Shown: positions 24,237 through 29,708, counted from the first letter of the stretch. The stretch is 35,206 bases of DNA from Lingula anatina (GCF_001039355.2 NW_019776024.1:2744-37949), one strand, 5' to 3'. Notes: generated by a model not told the origin, from the sequence alone. Translations and numbers: made by a program.

Positions 24237-25810
24237 ATTGGATTAACCGAACAACTCAAGTAAAAGTACAGCAACCGAAGGTTAAATGTAAGACTGCAAA
24301 AGGCCAGCTTGAAATGATTGCATATTTTCATGGATGTCATATATAACTTCAGGAGCATTGGTTGTGGTGCAGCTTCGATAGCCGGAAGAATAGGTGGCGT
24401 TGTAGCGCCCCAGTTTGTATATTTGGTAAGCACTATAGCAAGTAACGTTGTTATCCCTTTACACACGCTATCTACAGCGATGCCACGGTATATTTGCCAG
24501 GTTTAGGCCTATATTACCCGGTTCCAACTACAAAATGATGCCAGATTTTAACGAATAGGACTGAAGGTTCCAAGGCGAAAAAGATTGTTTATCGACGGAT
24601 TGCTTTGAAAATTTAGACTCTGTAGGGAAACCATGTACTGGTCAACGCGCGTTTTGGTAAAAACTTATGTATTCAGCGACTTGACTTACACTTTAATCAT
24701 CCTGGGGCTTGTTTTATTCATACCTATGCTACGACTCTCCTGTGGTCCTCAGATCAAATTCGGTCCCCAAATTCTTACATACGCACACTACAAAGGAGCT
24801 ACAGGTACCGTGGTTAATTAACCCAGATCGATTTGTTTTACTGTAGGCCTACCTAGTTTTAAGTTTTTTTTTGTACAGACACAGATGTGTCTGTACATAG
24901 AGCCATCATCCGTGTCTGTCGTCACCGTTGTCGTCGCCGTGCACTTTATAACGTGTTATAGTGTTATAACGATTATTTTGCATTATGTAATAAATTGTTA
25001 AAATTGGAAAAAACTCATCGGTACAGTTATTTCTTGTGTACATAATGGCATTGTCAAGGTGTGAGTTTGAAATTTCATGGGCCTGAAGAAATTTGCTAGT
25101 CTTTGATGCCTGCAGTGCATGAATTGGCGATGATTATGCTGTTAAACAAATTACATGTATGTAATATTGCATCAGAATTGAAGAAAACCCTATTTTGGGC
25201 ACTGTAGTGACCTTTTAAGGAAAACCATGTCACCTATGATTTTCAAACTTACAGAAAAGTATTATAGGGCTTAAACACAACTTAATGTGGAAAACAGCCT
25301 GATTGTATTCTTTTTTTATACATTTTTAATGAAATGTTAATTCGTCACATATTGGCATTTTCTAGGTATGACTTTGAACTTCTGTGGACTTGAAGACCTT
25401 TGCTAGTCACTATGTCACTACAAATACTTTAAAAGGAAAACTGTGTTACTTATTATCATTATGTAACTTGCCAGAATCATTGAGCAAACCAGCTTGATTG
25501 GATTGTTTTTCTTTCTTGATGTCTGTAAATTCGACAGCTTTGCTGTCTTGTTATTTTTTTGTCAAAAAGAGAGAAAATTGATTCATTATACTTACAACTT
25601 TGATCTCATGTGTTCCAGGCAAAGGTGACCCCAGTGCTTCCTTTCATCTTATTCAGCAGTTTAGGATTAGCGGCGGCTTTCACCGGCCTTCTTTTGCCAG
25701 AAACGCGCTCGAAGGGATTGTCGGACGCGCTGCCTGAATGGTCATGGTGCGGTCGTAATCGGACTACTGGCGACGATGACCGCGATGACATAACACGGCA
25801 CCAAGGCTGA
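4277..25810 (+). CDS. SLC22-family organic ion transporter, whole gene (11 coding exons; three alternative first exons)
   Basis: The spliced coding sequence is one first exon (4277-4313, 9389-9425 or 14662-14698) joined to 19651-19964, 20306-20537, 21099-21291, 22181-22313, 22549-22649, 22954-23088, 23499-23581, 24042-24162, 24353-24425 and 25619-25810. This gives 537 residues, the usual size for 12-helix plasma-membrane organic cation/anion/carnitine transporters. All junctions are GT-AG and phases match. Landmarks are TM1 about 20-42; a large loop 47-120 with four Cys and five N-glycosylation sequons (N59, N68, N77, N84, N96); TEWN at the TM2 side; LADMFGRKKV at about 149-158; PESPRWL at 262-268; GRRP at 384-387; YLYTAELFPTVVR ending at 450; and LPETR near the C-terminus. 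The TM11 motif GRIGG has Arg462, where OCT1-type cation transporters have Asp, so substrate class is open. Family membership is certain; substrate is not. Confidence 0.93.
4314..5190 (+). promoter_or_regulatory. Conserved intronic E-box/GC-box block, cassette A
   Basis: The segment downstream of first exon A remains alignable with the same place in cassettes B and C. Its best-kept core has the E-box CACGTG at 4856-4861, then GGGGCGGGG at 4870-4878, then a TGTCTCTCAATAAAAT block. In B and C the last block reads TGTCTGTCAATCAAAT. E-boxes bind bHLH factors and GC-boxes bind Sp/KLF factors. Regulatory function here is inferred from conservation among the copies only. Confidence 0.4.
5191..7738. 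other. Spacer between first exons A and B, left part
   Basis: No gene was recognised. It contains the inverted repeat at 5251-5369, one member of the CCGGTG repeat family near 5652-5670 (minus orientation) and a small hairpin near 6732-6752 (CTGTAGC paired with GCTACAG). The part 6120-6480 is more GC-rich than its surroundings and contains GGTTCGACTC, a tRNA B-box-like word, but no tRNA or SINE structure could be built around it. Confidence 0.45.
5251..5369. repeat. Imperfect inverted repeat (foldback, MITE-like)
   Basis: The left arm 5251-5277 (GCAATCAGATTAA.. CCTCCTCTTG) pairs with the right arm 5335-5369 (CAAGAGGAGG.. TTAATCCGATTGC). The right arm has about eight extra bases in the middle. 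The loop is about 57 bp. No target duplication was seen. It could be a small transposon remnant or a structured locus. Confidence 0.6.
7739..7913. mobile_element. hAT-like MITE, 175 bp, intact ends
   Basis: The terminal inverted repeats CAGGCCCGTAGCCA (7739-7752) and TGGCTACGGGCCTG (7900-7913) are perfect over 14 bp. Both ends are flanked by TGGTT (7734-7738 and 7914-7918), a direct 5-bp target duplication. The interior is rich in G- and C-runs and has no coding capacity. Ends beginning CAG are common in hAT and some other cut-and-paste families, so the superfamily is tentative (hAT target duplications are normally 8 bp). A 5'-truncated relative ends at 11530. Confidence 0.85.
7919..9107. other. 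Spacer between first exons A and B, right part
   Basis: No gene, RNA or recognisable transposon was seen. Several 60-95 codon open frames exist on both strands here, overlapping each other and lacking any family motif or splice context. Confidence 0.45.
9389..9425 (+). CDS. SLC22 alternative first coding exon B
   Basis: ATG at 9389 encodes MSGKFQEVLEKV plus one base, followed by the donor GTAAGTG. It differs from exon A by one replacement (Glu6 to Gln) and one silent change in the last Val codon. Length and phase are the same as in A and C, so it can splice to exon 2 at 19651 without changing the reading frame. Confidence 0.85.
9426..10345 (+). promoter_or_regulatory. Conserved intronic E-box/GC-box block, cassette B
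   Basis: Equivalent of the cassette A block. GAGCAGCACGTGG is followed 8 bp later by GGGGCGGGG and then TGTCTGTCAATCAAATCCCC. The ATTCATTGAGCAGC context here also shows the empty target site that is split by the LINE insertion in cassette C. Regulatory role is inferred from conservation. Confidence 0.4.
10346..12123. other. Spacer between cassette B and the Tc1-like element
   Basis: On the minus strand at about 10436-10512 a short frame ends in RRLMVADAYRHGAS and a stop. This looks a little like the C-terminus of a LINE polyprotein, but the match is from memory of general features only. A 5'-truncated relative of the 7739 MITE lies at 11409-11530. Nothing else was recognised. Confidence 0.35.
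11409..11530. mobile_element. Truncated relative of the 7739-7913 MITE
   Basis: A C-run followed by weakly similar interior ends in CTGGCTACGTGCCTGG, which differs by one base from the right terminal repeat of the intact element over 14 bp. The left terminal repeat is missing. Confidence 0.5.
12126..12641 (+). mobile_element. Tc1/mariner-like element, internally deleted
   Basis: Inverted terminal repeats at 12127-12149 and 12618-12640 match over 22 of 23 bp (starting TGACAGTCAATGAAAA). They are flanked by TA at 12124-12125 and 12642-12643, the target duplication typical of Tc1/mariner insertion. The 516-bp unit encloses a short frame that looks like the start of a transposase helix-turn-helix domain. 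The catalytic domain is absent, so it is non-autonomous. Confidence 0.8.
12404..12487 (+). pseudogene. Transposase N-terminal remnant (27 codons)
   Basis: ATG at 12404 opens MPRLTLEERLRALGMLEAG followed by RNQRDLIT and a stop. The LT-x-EER-x-RA-x-GMLEAG pattern is typical of the first helix-turn-helix of Tc1/mariner (IS630-related) transposases, whose full length is about 340 residues. The frame stops before the recognition helix, so no DNA-binding or catalytic function is expected. It lies inside matching terminal repeats, which supports the assignment. Confidence 0.65.
12642..14404. other. Spacer upstream of cassette C
   Basis: No gene was recognised. It contains a TA microsatellite (12746-12765), a foldback element (13755-13926), two similar stretches reading AACATATAATCATTAGG near 13379 and AACATAATCATTTAAGG near 14127, each followed by a G-rich run and AAGTAAA, and a 9-bp inverted repeat GGACAAATT..AATTTGTCC near 14207-14232. 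Confidence 0.45.
13755..13926. repeat. Foldback/MITE-like repeat of the CCGGTG family
   Basis: The left arm from 13755 (GGTGTAACAGGAATGGA then TTAGGAAC and AGTCCG) pairs with the right arm ending at 13926 (GTTACACC, with TCCATTCC, CATTCCTA and CGGACT). The arms are about 45 bp with small gaps. Related left arms occur in minus orientation near 20838-20880 and 5652-5670, so this is a dispersed repeat family. Confidence 0.6.
14662..14698 (+). CDS. SLC22 alternative first coding exon C
   Basis: ATG at 14662 encodes MAGKFEEVLEKA plus one base, followed by the donor GTAAGTG. It differs from exon A at Ser2 to Ala and Val12 to Ala. Length, phase and donor are preserved. It is the closest first exon to exon 2 (about 4.95 kb) and so the simplest choice for a default transcript, though the sequence does not show which copies are used. 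Confidence 0.85.
14993..15043. repeat. Poly-T run of 51
   Basis: An uninterrupted T run lies after a pyrimidine-rich stretch (14960-14992) that is missing from cassettes A and B. It could be the poly-A tail of a small retroposon inserted in minus orientation. No retroposon body was recognised. Confidence 0.8.
15331..15570 (+). pseudogene. LINE polyprotein C-terminal remnant
   Basis: The frame reads CSCNEIESEKHFLINCELY and continues to ..KRSKVNNKERV and a stop, about 79 residues. The C-x-C..E-x-HFL-x-x-C pattern followed by Tyr and an R-containing helix resembles the Cys/His cluster near the C-terminus of CR1/L2/Jockey-type LINE ORF2 proteins. No endonuclease or reverse transcriptase remains. 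The first codon overlaps the target duplication by one base. Confidence 0.6.
15332..15746 (+). mobile_element. LINE (non-LTR retrotransposon) 3' fragment inserted in cassette C
   Basis: A 415-bp 5'-truncated insert ends in an ATT microsatellite tail. It is flanked by exact 8-bp duplications AATATATT at 15324-15331 and 15747-15754. Cassette B shows the uninterrupted site (AAATATATTCATTGAGCAGC). The first 240 bp encode the C-terminal end of a LINE polyprotein; the rest is 3' UTR. A related 3' end lies on the minus strand at 31137-31320. Confidence 0.85.
15755..16110 (+). promoter_or_regulatory. Conserved intronic E-box/GC-box block, cassette C
   Basis: Continuation of the cassette block after the LINE insert. 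GAGCAGCACGTGGCG is followed by GGGCGGGG and TGTCTGTCAATCAAATCCCC. A CA-rich microsatellite lies at 15938-15975. The inserted LINE lies immediately upstream of the E-box, only about 10 bp away, so it could have changed the function of this copy. Confidence 0.4.
16274..16513. mobile_element. hAT-like MITE, 240 bp
   Basis: The ends CAGGGGCATATCC and GATTTAGAGG-containing complement ending GCCCCTG form a 7-bp perfect core with weaker extension. The flanks CTTTATAAAC and CTTTAAAC look like a target duplication with a 2-bp difference. The interior has GAGGGGGT and long G- and C-runs typical of CAGGGGC-ended MITEs in invertebrates. No coding capacity. Confidence 0.6.
16514..17154. other. Intron 1 sequence, nothing recognised
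   Basis: AT-rich intronic DNA of the transporter gene between the second MITE and the LINE reverse transcriptase remnant. It may include further decayed 3' parts of that LINE, which would read out of 17155 toward lower coordinates, but no motif supports this. Confidence 0.4.
17155..17648 (-). pseudogene. LINE reverse transcriptase remnant (Jockey/CR1-like)
   Basis: Read on the minus strand, several frames together give the C-terminal half of a non-LTR reverse transcriptase. A decayed PQ(G)SV.G.L motif with IYTLPLSEI lies near 17480-17540. The catalytic motif FHIYADDTQLY lies at about 17415-17450, with YADD at 17425-17436. MVKNKLMINDNKTESLVV follows near 17290-17337, matching the family pattern W-M-x-x-NKL-x-LNDDKTE. 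A TAG at 17338-17340 replaces the expected Trp, and frame changes occur upstream and near the NLGV-like segment at the 17200 end. It is therefore dead. It lies in intron 1, antisense to the transporter. Confidence 0.8.
17649..19650. other. Intron 1 sequence before exon 2
   Basis: No exon, RNA or transposon protein was recognised. One inverted pair GGACATAATT..AATTTTGTCC near 18136-18159 resembles the one near 14207-14232. The last part, up to TATTTCAG at 19643-19650, is the acceptor of exon 2. Confidence 0.5.
19651..19964 (+). CDS. SLC22 exon 2: TM1 and extracellular loop
   Basis: Encodes residues 13-117 (the Gly13 codon is split with exon 1). It begins GIGRRQLAIFAAI and runs into TM1 (about 20-42). 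The loop carries Cys51, Cys93 and Cys102 and five Asn-x-Ser/Thr sequons, as expected for the glycosylated first loop of the family. The exon is bounded by TTTCAG and GTAGTG. It ends in phase 0 after TE; the next exon starts WNLIC, completing the family motif TEWNLxC. Confidence 0.93.
20306..20537 (+). CDS. SLC22 exon 3: TM2-TM4 region
   Basis: Residues 118-194 plus the first base of Gly195. It holds Cys122, then TM2 (about 130-148) and the major facilitator motif HLADMFGRKKV at 148-158 in the TM2-TM3 loop, then TM3 and the start of TM4 (RFFNGMASGG). Acceptor TTTTCAG, donor GTAAGTG. An exon-internal frame is open on the minus strand too, but has no family match. Confidence 0.93.
20838..20880 (-). 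repeat. CCGGTG-family repeat fragment
   Basis: Minus-strand sequence CCGGTGCAACAGGAAGGATA and, further on, GAACCGTCGTCCG match the left arm of the foldback at 13754 (CCGGTGTAACAGGAATGGA, GAACCGTAGTCCG) with few changes. It lies in intron 3 of the transporter. Confidence 0.55.
21099..21291 (+). CDS. SLC22 exon 4: TM4-TM6
   Basis: Completes Gly195 and encodes residues 196-258 plus two bases of Arg259. It includes LEFIGTKYRSICG, the family's EFVGxxxR-like loop between TM4 and TM5, then TM5 and TM6 with the AYFVRDWRTL segment found across SLC22. Acceptor TTTTTCAG, donor GTAAAC. Confidence 0.93.
21760..22068 (+). mobile_element. Probable LINE 3' ends in intron 4
   Basis: A stretch ending GAGAGCCACGGGGAAG, further AT-rich sequence and a TAAA microsatellite (21951-21995) has the layout of a LINE 3' UTR and tail. 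It is followed by a second short piece, CCCTCAGCAG..TGTTAATAAAAATAATAATAA, which resembles the 3' end of the 15332-15746 LINE (CCCTCAGCAG..CGTTAATAAAATTATTATT). No coding remnant was seen, so the call is tentative. Confidence 0.4.
22181..22313 (+). CDS. SLC22 exon 5: central cytoplasmic loop
   Basis: Residues 259-303. It starts RFLPESPRWLAMNNR, the highly conserved PESPRWL sugar/organic-ion transporter motif after TM6, followed by the helical cytoplasmic loop (EEAMAILEAIAKTNKK). Acceptor TATGCCTAG, donor GTACAT, ending in phase 0. Confidence 0.93.
22549..22649 (+). CDS. SLC22 exon 6: loop and start of TM7
   Basis: Residues 304-336 plus two bases of Trp337. The charged segment EDKNIEEKLKKYNFSDLFRT matches the family's loop before TM7 (..DLFRTPxxR), then TLHTLVLMFVW starts TM7. 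Acceptor ATTTAAAG is purine-rich and weak but the phase and protein match. Donor GTGAGT. Confidence 0.9.
22776..22863. repeat. Two tandem 44-bp repeats in intron 6
   Basis: ACATGTATCCAGGAAGTT starts at 22776 and again at 22820, each followed by similar AGTTACTACAGAT-like sequence. This is a short diverged tandem duplication with no evident role. Confidence 0.7.
22954..23088 (+). CDS. SLC22 exon 7: TM7-TM8
   Basis: Residues 337-381 plus two bases of Val382. SSYYGLSLNVKHMPGDIYVT matches the YYGLSLN signature at the TM7 outer end, and LLGLVEWPAVLSTTCLNN is TM8. Acceptor TTGTTTTAG, donor GTAAGT. Confidence 0.93.
23499..23581 (+). CDS. SLC22 exon 8: TM8-TM9 loop and TM9
   Basis: Residues 382-409 plus one base of Gly410. 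IGRRPTMF is the second-half equivalent of the GRK/GRR loop motif; MFGYNLIGSLAMLSVIIVHL is TM9. Acceptor CATTTCAG, donor GTAATA. Confidence 0.92.
24042..24162 (+). CDS. SLC22 exon 9: TM10 region
   Basis: Residues 410-449 plus two bases of Arg450. ALVGKMGISSAWAVAYLYTA and ELFPTVVR match the family motif GKxGI..A..YLYTAELxPTxVR leading into TM11. Acceptor TATTTTAG, donor GTACGT. Confidence 0.93.
24202..24234. repeat. CA microsatellite in intron 9
   Basis: Uninterrupted CA dinucleotides, about 16 units, 40 bp after the exon 9 donor. Confidence 0.95.
24353..24425 (+). CDS. SLC22 exon 10: TM11
   Basis: Completes Arg450 and encodes 451-474, SIGCGAASIAGRIGGVVAPQ then FVYL. Arg462 lies at the TM11 position that is Asp in OCT1-3 type cation transporters and Arg in OAT and OCTN proteins. 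Acceptor ACTTCAG, donor GTAAGC, phase 0. Confidence 0.92.
24426..25618 (+). other. SLC22 intron 10 with palindrome and diverged tandem repeat
   Basis: Contains a perfect palindrome TGTACAGACACA/TGTGTCTGTACA with a 2-bp centre at 24872-24897. Also two diverged direct repeats: TTGGCATT..TTTGAA..GGCCTGAAGAAATTTGCTAG near 25050-25110 and again near 25353-25410, about 300 bp apart. No exon was seen. Confidence 0.6.
25619..25810 (+). CDS. SLC22 exon 11: TM12, C-terminal tail and stop
   Basis: Residues 475-537 and TGA at 25808-25810. AKVTPVLPFILFSSLGLAAA starts TM12; LLLPETRSKGLSDALPEW is the family's LPET motif just after TM12. The short tail is acidic (GDDDRDD). No clear PDZ-binding C-terminus (it ends HQG). 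Acceptor TGTTCCAG. Confidence 0.93.
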   Translation, partial: AKVTPVLPFILFSSLGLAAAFTGLLLPETRSKGLSDALPEWSWCGRNRTTGDDDRDDITRHQG

Positions 25811-26726
25811 ATTGCCGGGATTATGTTGAATGAAGGAAAGATTGCAGAGCTGGGAAAAGCTTACAAGCCTTAATCATTATCCAAAACATTGGTCATTATT
25901 TTCGGTTTTGAAACGAAACTATAACGGATGCTGAATATACTAGTTTCCTGTATTACGAAAAGTTGTTCTGATATCAAACTGGTGTTCTTAAAAAGAGATA
26001 ATGATTTGCATCTGACGTCAAAACGCACAAGATATAAAGGAAAAATTAAAACTTTTTGAGTGAAAATTAATTTGTCCGATTCTGCACTGAACCAACCGGA
26101 AATCATAAAAGTATGCGCGTTGCATGTTGGGTTCAAGTTGTTTTAAAAGGCAAAATCGCCTCTGCCGTCCAGATAAAACTGTACTCTGTTAACCAAATGG
26201 TCAAAACTGGCAGTGAGACAAAACGATTTACCCAGTAAACTATAGTAGTGTAGTTAGAAACCGTGGTTGGTTACTGATTTCTGAGGTGATTGGTAATAAA
26301 AGACGAAATACAGAAGCCAGCGTTTATGATACTTAATTTTTTATTTCTCACATACGTGACAAGTCTGTCACCTAAGCAAGAACAGTCTTTGACGATCTAC
26401 CCGGGGTATTTCTCTGAAGACATCTGCGTTACCAGCTTAGGGCTTCGGTCTCTCTACCATCGAAATATACCGATTCCTGCTTGCAGCAAACCCCACCAGG
26501 CGTGTCCTCTAATGAAGTAAATTGGTCAATTGTCATGATTATATTTTTATACGCTGACACGGGCTAAATGCTATTTTTACTCTACGTAAAACTTGAATAT
26601 ATATATTTGTGTCCAATTTGAAAACAAGATTAATAAAACTTAATACTGGGACTACATTACTTCTTATAACATTAAAATATTTTACGAGTGGAAAAGTTAC
26701 ATAACGCTCGGGCTGGCTGGAAAAGA
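25811..26726 (+). terminator. SLC22 3' UTR region with candidate poly-A signals
   Basis: After the stop there is no further exon. AATAAA occurs at 26295-26300 and again at 26632-26637, both in a suitable place for cleavage and polyadenylation. Which one is used cannot be told. The FReD cluster on the other strand begins just beyond. Confidence 0.5.
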
Positions 26727-26755
26727 TTCATCTTTATTCACTGGGTGTTTGTGTG

Positions 26756-26759
<4 letters not shown>

Positions 26760-26795
<36 letters not shown>

Positions 26796-26814
26796 GCGGT
26801 TGGGGGGGGGGGGG
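26760..26814. repeat. TG microsatellite with G-run
   Basis: About 16 TG units (26760-26792) then a run of 13 G (26802-26814). The duplicate at 33941-33982 has a longer TG tract and a broken G-run, showing slippage since the duplication. Confidence 0.9.
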
Positions 26815-27367
26815 TAAATAAATCATAAGTTCCACTATTGTACTCATATGCAGTATAGTTGAAAAATGAGAGACAAATAAAAAACCAAATAATCCATCAG
26901 GAAATGAATTGCCCTTTTACAGGTGAGATAAATATTTATGTACAAAGACAAAAAGGTGACTGGTACAATATGTCTTGTTACCACCGAGCGGAGTATTTTG
27001 TGAAGAGCGACTTGATTTACTCTGATAGATCTACATTGTTGTAAAATAAATACTGAAGATATTTCAGTTTTTTTTAAAAATCAAATTGTGGGAGTGAAAG
27101 AATGGCGTAATCAGTCGTTTTATCTCTGCGTTTACTTGTTCAGATGAATATATATTCTTACAGCGTTTATTTGACAGCATACGTTTTGTTAAGTCTAAGA
27201 TATCTCCTTGTCCACCTCTTTTTATACAATATGTCTGTCTGGCACAAACTAATTGAACAAACGTAGATAACGAGTAACCGTTTTTTTATTTTTTGCACAG
27301 AAAGATAAGGCTGTTTTTCTTTTTTTTTTAGCATAAAAGTTTCTTATGCCTTTGAAATATATCTTTC

Positions 27368-27703
27368 AACTGTGACTTGTAAAGTTCATCACTGGGACGG
27401 CACGTAAATTCTGAGAGTCACGTTTCACCTGTGTCAGGCTTAATTTTCATCACCGTATATTTAAGCAGCAAAGGTGAATTATGAGGAGCTACACCCCATT
27501 GTAGACCACCGTTGATCACGGCAGTACCACAAACTGTCACTCGTAAAGTTCAACGCTGGGACCGAACATGTTAGTTCTGATAGTCATGTTTCAATTGTGT
27601 CGGGCTTAATTTGCATCACCGTATAGTTAAGCCTCAAAGGTGTATTAGAAGGAGCACCCCAACGTAGATATTTTAGAGGTGTGTTCTGCGCGGCGCTACC
27701 TCA
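27368..27703 (-). repeat. Tandem duplication of the FReD 3' end (two ~165-bp units)
   Basis: The unit near 27534-27703 and the unit near 27368-27533 each carry the last part of the terminal FReD exon (..YTVM-K/Q-IKPDT..), its stop and the following CAGAA..CCCAG..GAACTTTAC 3' UTR words. The left unit is closer to the intact copy at 34610 (it contains AINGG-like and LQWGVAPHNSPLLL segments). The right unit is more changed. The intact copy has only one unit. Confidence 0.85.
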
Positions 27704-28369
27704 CCAATCCATCCACCAACCACAACCATAATCAACAGTTACCATCAGGATTCTCATTGTTGTCACGATCGAACATGGTGAATGCCATCCTGTTCGCTGT
27801 CCACTCGGATGGATTTTCGGAGCTGTAAGTCAGTAAATCAATGACCTTTCCTGAAAAATCTCCATCAATTTGTAATCTGAAGTTACGAGTTTCGTCGACA
27901 ATTCTGAAGGAACTGTACTGAGCCCAGTAATACGAGTTATTTTCACTGAAAAAAATAGTTTGTATAAAGTTCATTACCTTTTTTTAACATACATTTCGAA
28001 AAACAACACAAATGTACTAACATAAATCTTCACTAATACACACAAAAGAAAGATGAAGGTGATGTCACAATCAATATTGCAGTTCTTAAAAATGAAAATG
28101 TCTTTAAAATGTACTTCAAAATGTATTTTAGAAAATGTTTTAATGTCTGATGTTTTTCTTAGAATTAACATTTTTTAAAAATATTTATATGTACCATCCA
28201 ACTTTTAGTTGAAAATAAATATTATTATTACATTTATGTCTCAGTCCAAATTATTTTCATAACTGAATGTTTATACGGGTAACTGAAGGAAACTGTACGC
28301 TAACAATCGATGTTTTTGTATGCCTTTTCTAAGGTGATGTACAGTATATTCAGATAAATGTTCTCTTAC

Positions 28370-28493
28370 CCGTTGTCCATGCATTTCTATACGCAAACGA
28401 TTAGTGGACTGTTTAGCAAGCGATAGATTGCGTCATTGTCCATCCAGAAACTTTTTGTAAGACATCCAAATCCCTCTTTATATCCTTTCCAAT
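28370..28493 (-). pseudogene. FReD exon b (left copy), disrupted
   Basis: Starts after TTTCAG as DWKGYKEGFG..FWMDNDAIYR, then loses frame: a neighbouring frame gives KQSTNRLRIEM, the family's LRIEM strand, before the original frame returns as MDNG to join exon c. A single missing base before the Leu and a single extra base after LRIEM would explain it. In the actual frame a TAG stop lies between. Donor GTAAGA. Confidence 0.75.
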
Positions 28494-28642
28494 CTGAAAT
28501 ATACGTAATACATGAAAGATCCGTTAATATCAGTGTTTTATGGAGGCATGTTGCCTACGGTTCTTGCTGCAATATAGAATATCATTACTACAGTATAATT
28601 CATATACATATTCTTTGATATTCATATTACACACAGGGTCAC

Positions 28643-28789
28643 CTCTTTTGAAATCTTCATCTCCTAAATTTCTCTGAATGACTGTCCAGCCGTCCTTACA
28701 GTAAGCAGGGAAGGTTGTAGTGGCGCCATCTGTTTGGATGTTATACACTCCTGGAGATGTCAGCCCAGATGTATAGATCTCTGTGCAAT
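28643..28789 (-). pseudogene. FReD exon a (left copy), itself open
   Basis: Acceptor AATAG, then the FReD opening: CTEIYTSGLTSPGVYNI, a Cys in AYCKDGWTVIQRN and DFKR, ending one base into the next codon at a GTGACC donor. The order C-x-E-I-Y..G..YxI..C..GWTVxQR is the standard first third of the domain. It is intact alone, but its downstream exons are broken. Confidence 0.75.
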
Positions 28790-29044
28790 CTATTGGAACG
28801 GAGGGGAAACAAATTTTTATACAAAACAGGAAAATTGAAACGATGCACCTTTTTCAAAAAATAAAAAATTAAAGAAATAAAAAAGAAATATGAATATAGA
28901 TAATAAGTATTCCTACATCTGTTCAGAGGAACAAGAGGGACAAGAAACTCTAATTTTATGCATGCATACAATTGTATATTATATAATGGTACCAGTATGA
29001 AAGAACCATTACAAATGAAAATTGTGTCATTGTTTCAGCACTTA

Positions 29045-29066
29045 CAGTGTCTGGATGCATTTGCCA
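29045..29066 (-). other. Possible 21-nt microexon upstream of the FReD exons
   Basis: TGGCAAATGCATCCAGACACT lies between a TATTTTAG acceptor and a GTAAGT donor on the minus strand. A 21-nt exon keeps phase 1, which is what exon a needs. It would be a linker. The splice sites are good but there is no protein homology to confirm it. Confidence 0.3.
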
Positions 29067-29450
29067 CTAAAATACAAAAGGCGTTGATAGTAACGCAAGG
29101 CAATCAAACAGCACAGTAGTTCACGGAACTACACTTGTATTTTATTGAACTCTTTTAATGCTTGAGAATGATTAAAGTTCTTCACTTACCGCGTAACGCT
29201 CTTTTCCCCCGATATATACATGTACGTTCACTTTGAAAGCTTCTTAGAAAGTGTACCAAGTATAAGTGAACAATATTGAATTGAATTGAATATACATCAA
29301 ATTAGACTAAACGTAAGTAATAGCAAACGACCTGAAGTAATCAAGCGTTGATCTAAAGAAAATATTCTTTTTTACCTGTAAAAAACTCTCTCTTTTTAAA
29401 GGCATATTTATATAGATACAGGTACATTTACGATATAATTATAAATTACC

Positions 29451-29708
29451 TTTTCGTCTGTATCATAGAAATTTTGGCTTTCTTTGTGTAGTTTTCTGTC
29501 TCACTTTACTGTAACTCTGACACCCAGGCGTCATAATAGTGGTGCTCCCATATCTCTCTGGGTCTTCGCTCGGAATTTCTCCACACCAACTTGTATCAAG
29601 TTAAAGGACTGACATCTTGGATTGGACAAATAAGCATAGGAATATTCAAGTACGCTTCCAACATTATAAATCTCCTCCGTACTTCCAATAATACAGAGAT
29701 TCTGTTTG
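29451..29708 (-). pseudogene. Possible PAN/apple-like exon, degenerate
   Basis: After a TTCAAACAG acceptor the minus strand reads ..STEEIYNVGSVLEYSYAYL then SNPRCQSFNLIQVG. PAN/apple domains often read E-C-x-x-x-C-L-x-NP-x-C-x-SFNY at this place; here the first two Cys positions are both Tyr (a single G-to-A change each). Downstream the frame stops and an alternative frame gives NSERRPR.., so it also seems frameshifted. A GACGAAAAG/GTAATT donor is possible. PAN plus FReD architectures are known in invertebrates, but this call is tentative. Confidence 0.35.

Larger units (their letters stand above)
26728..28155 (-). repeat. FReD tandem duplication, left block
   Basis: This block, from TTTATTCACTG plus a TG microsatellite at its left edge through the terminal FReD exon and part of the preceding intron, is nearly collinear with 33926-35206. 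Identity is high over non-coding sequence as well (for example AAGTTCCACTATTGTACTCA and GAAATGAATTGCCCTTTTAC occur in both), so the duplication is recent relative to the SLC22 cassettes. The offset is about 7.2 kb. Confidence 0.9.
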
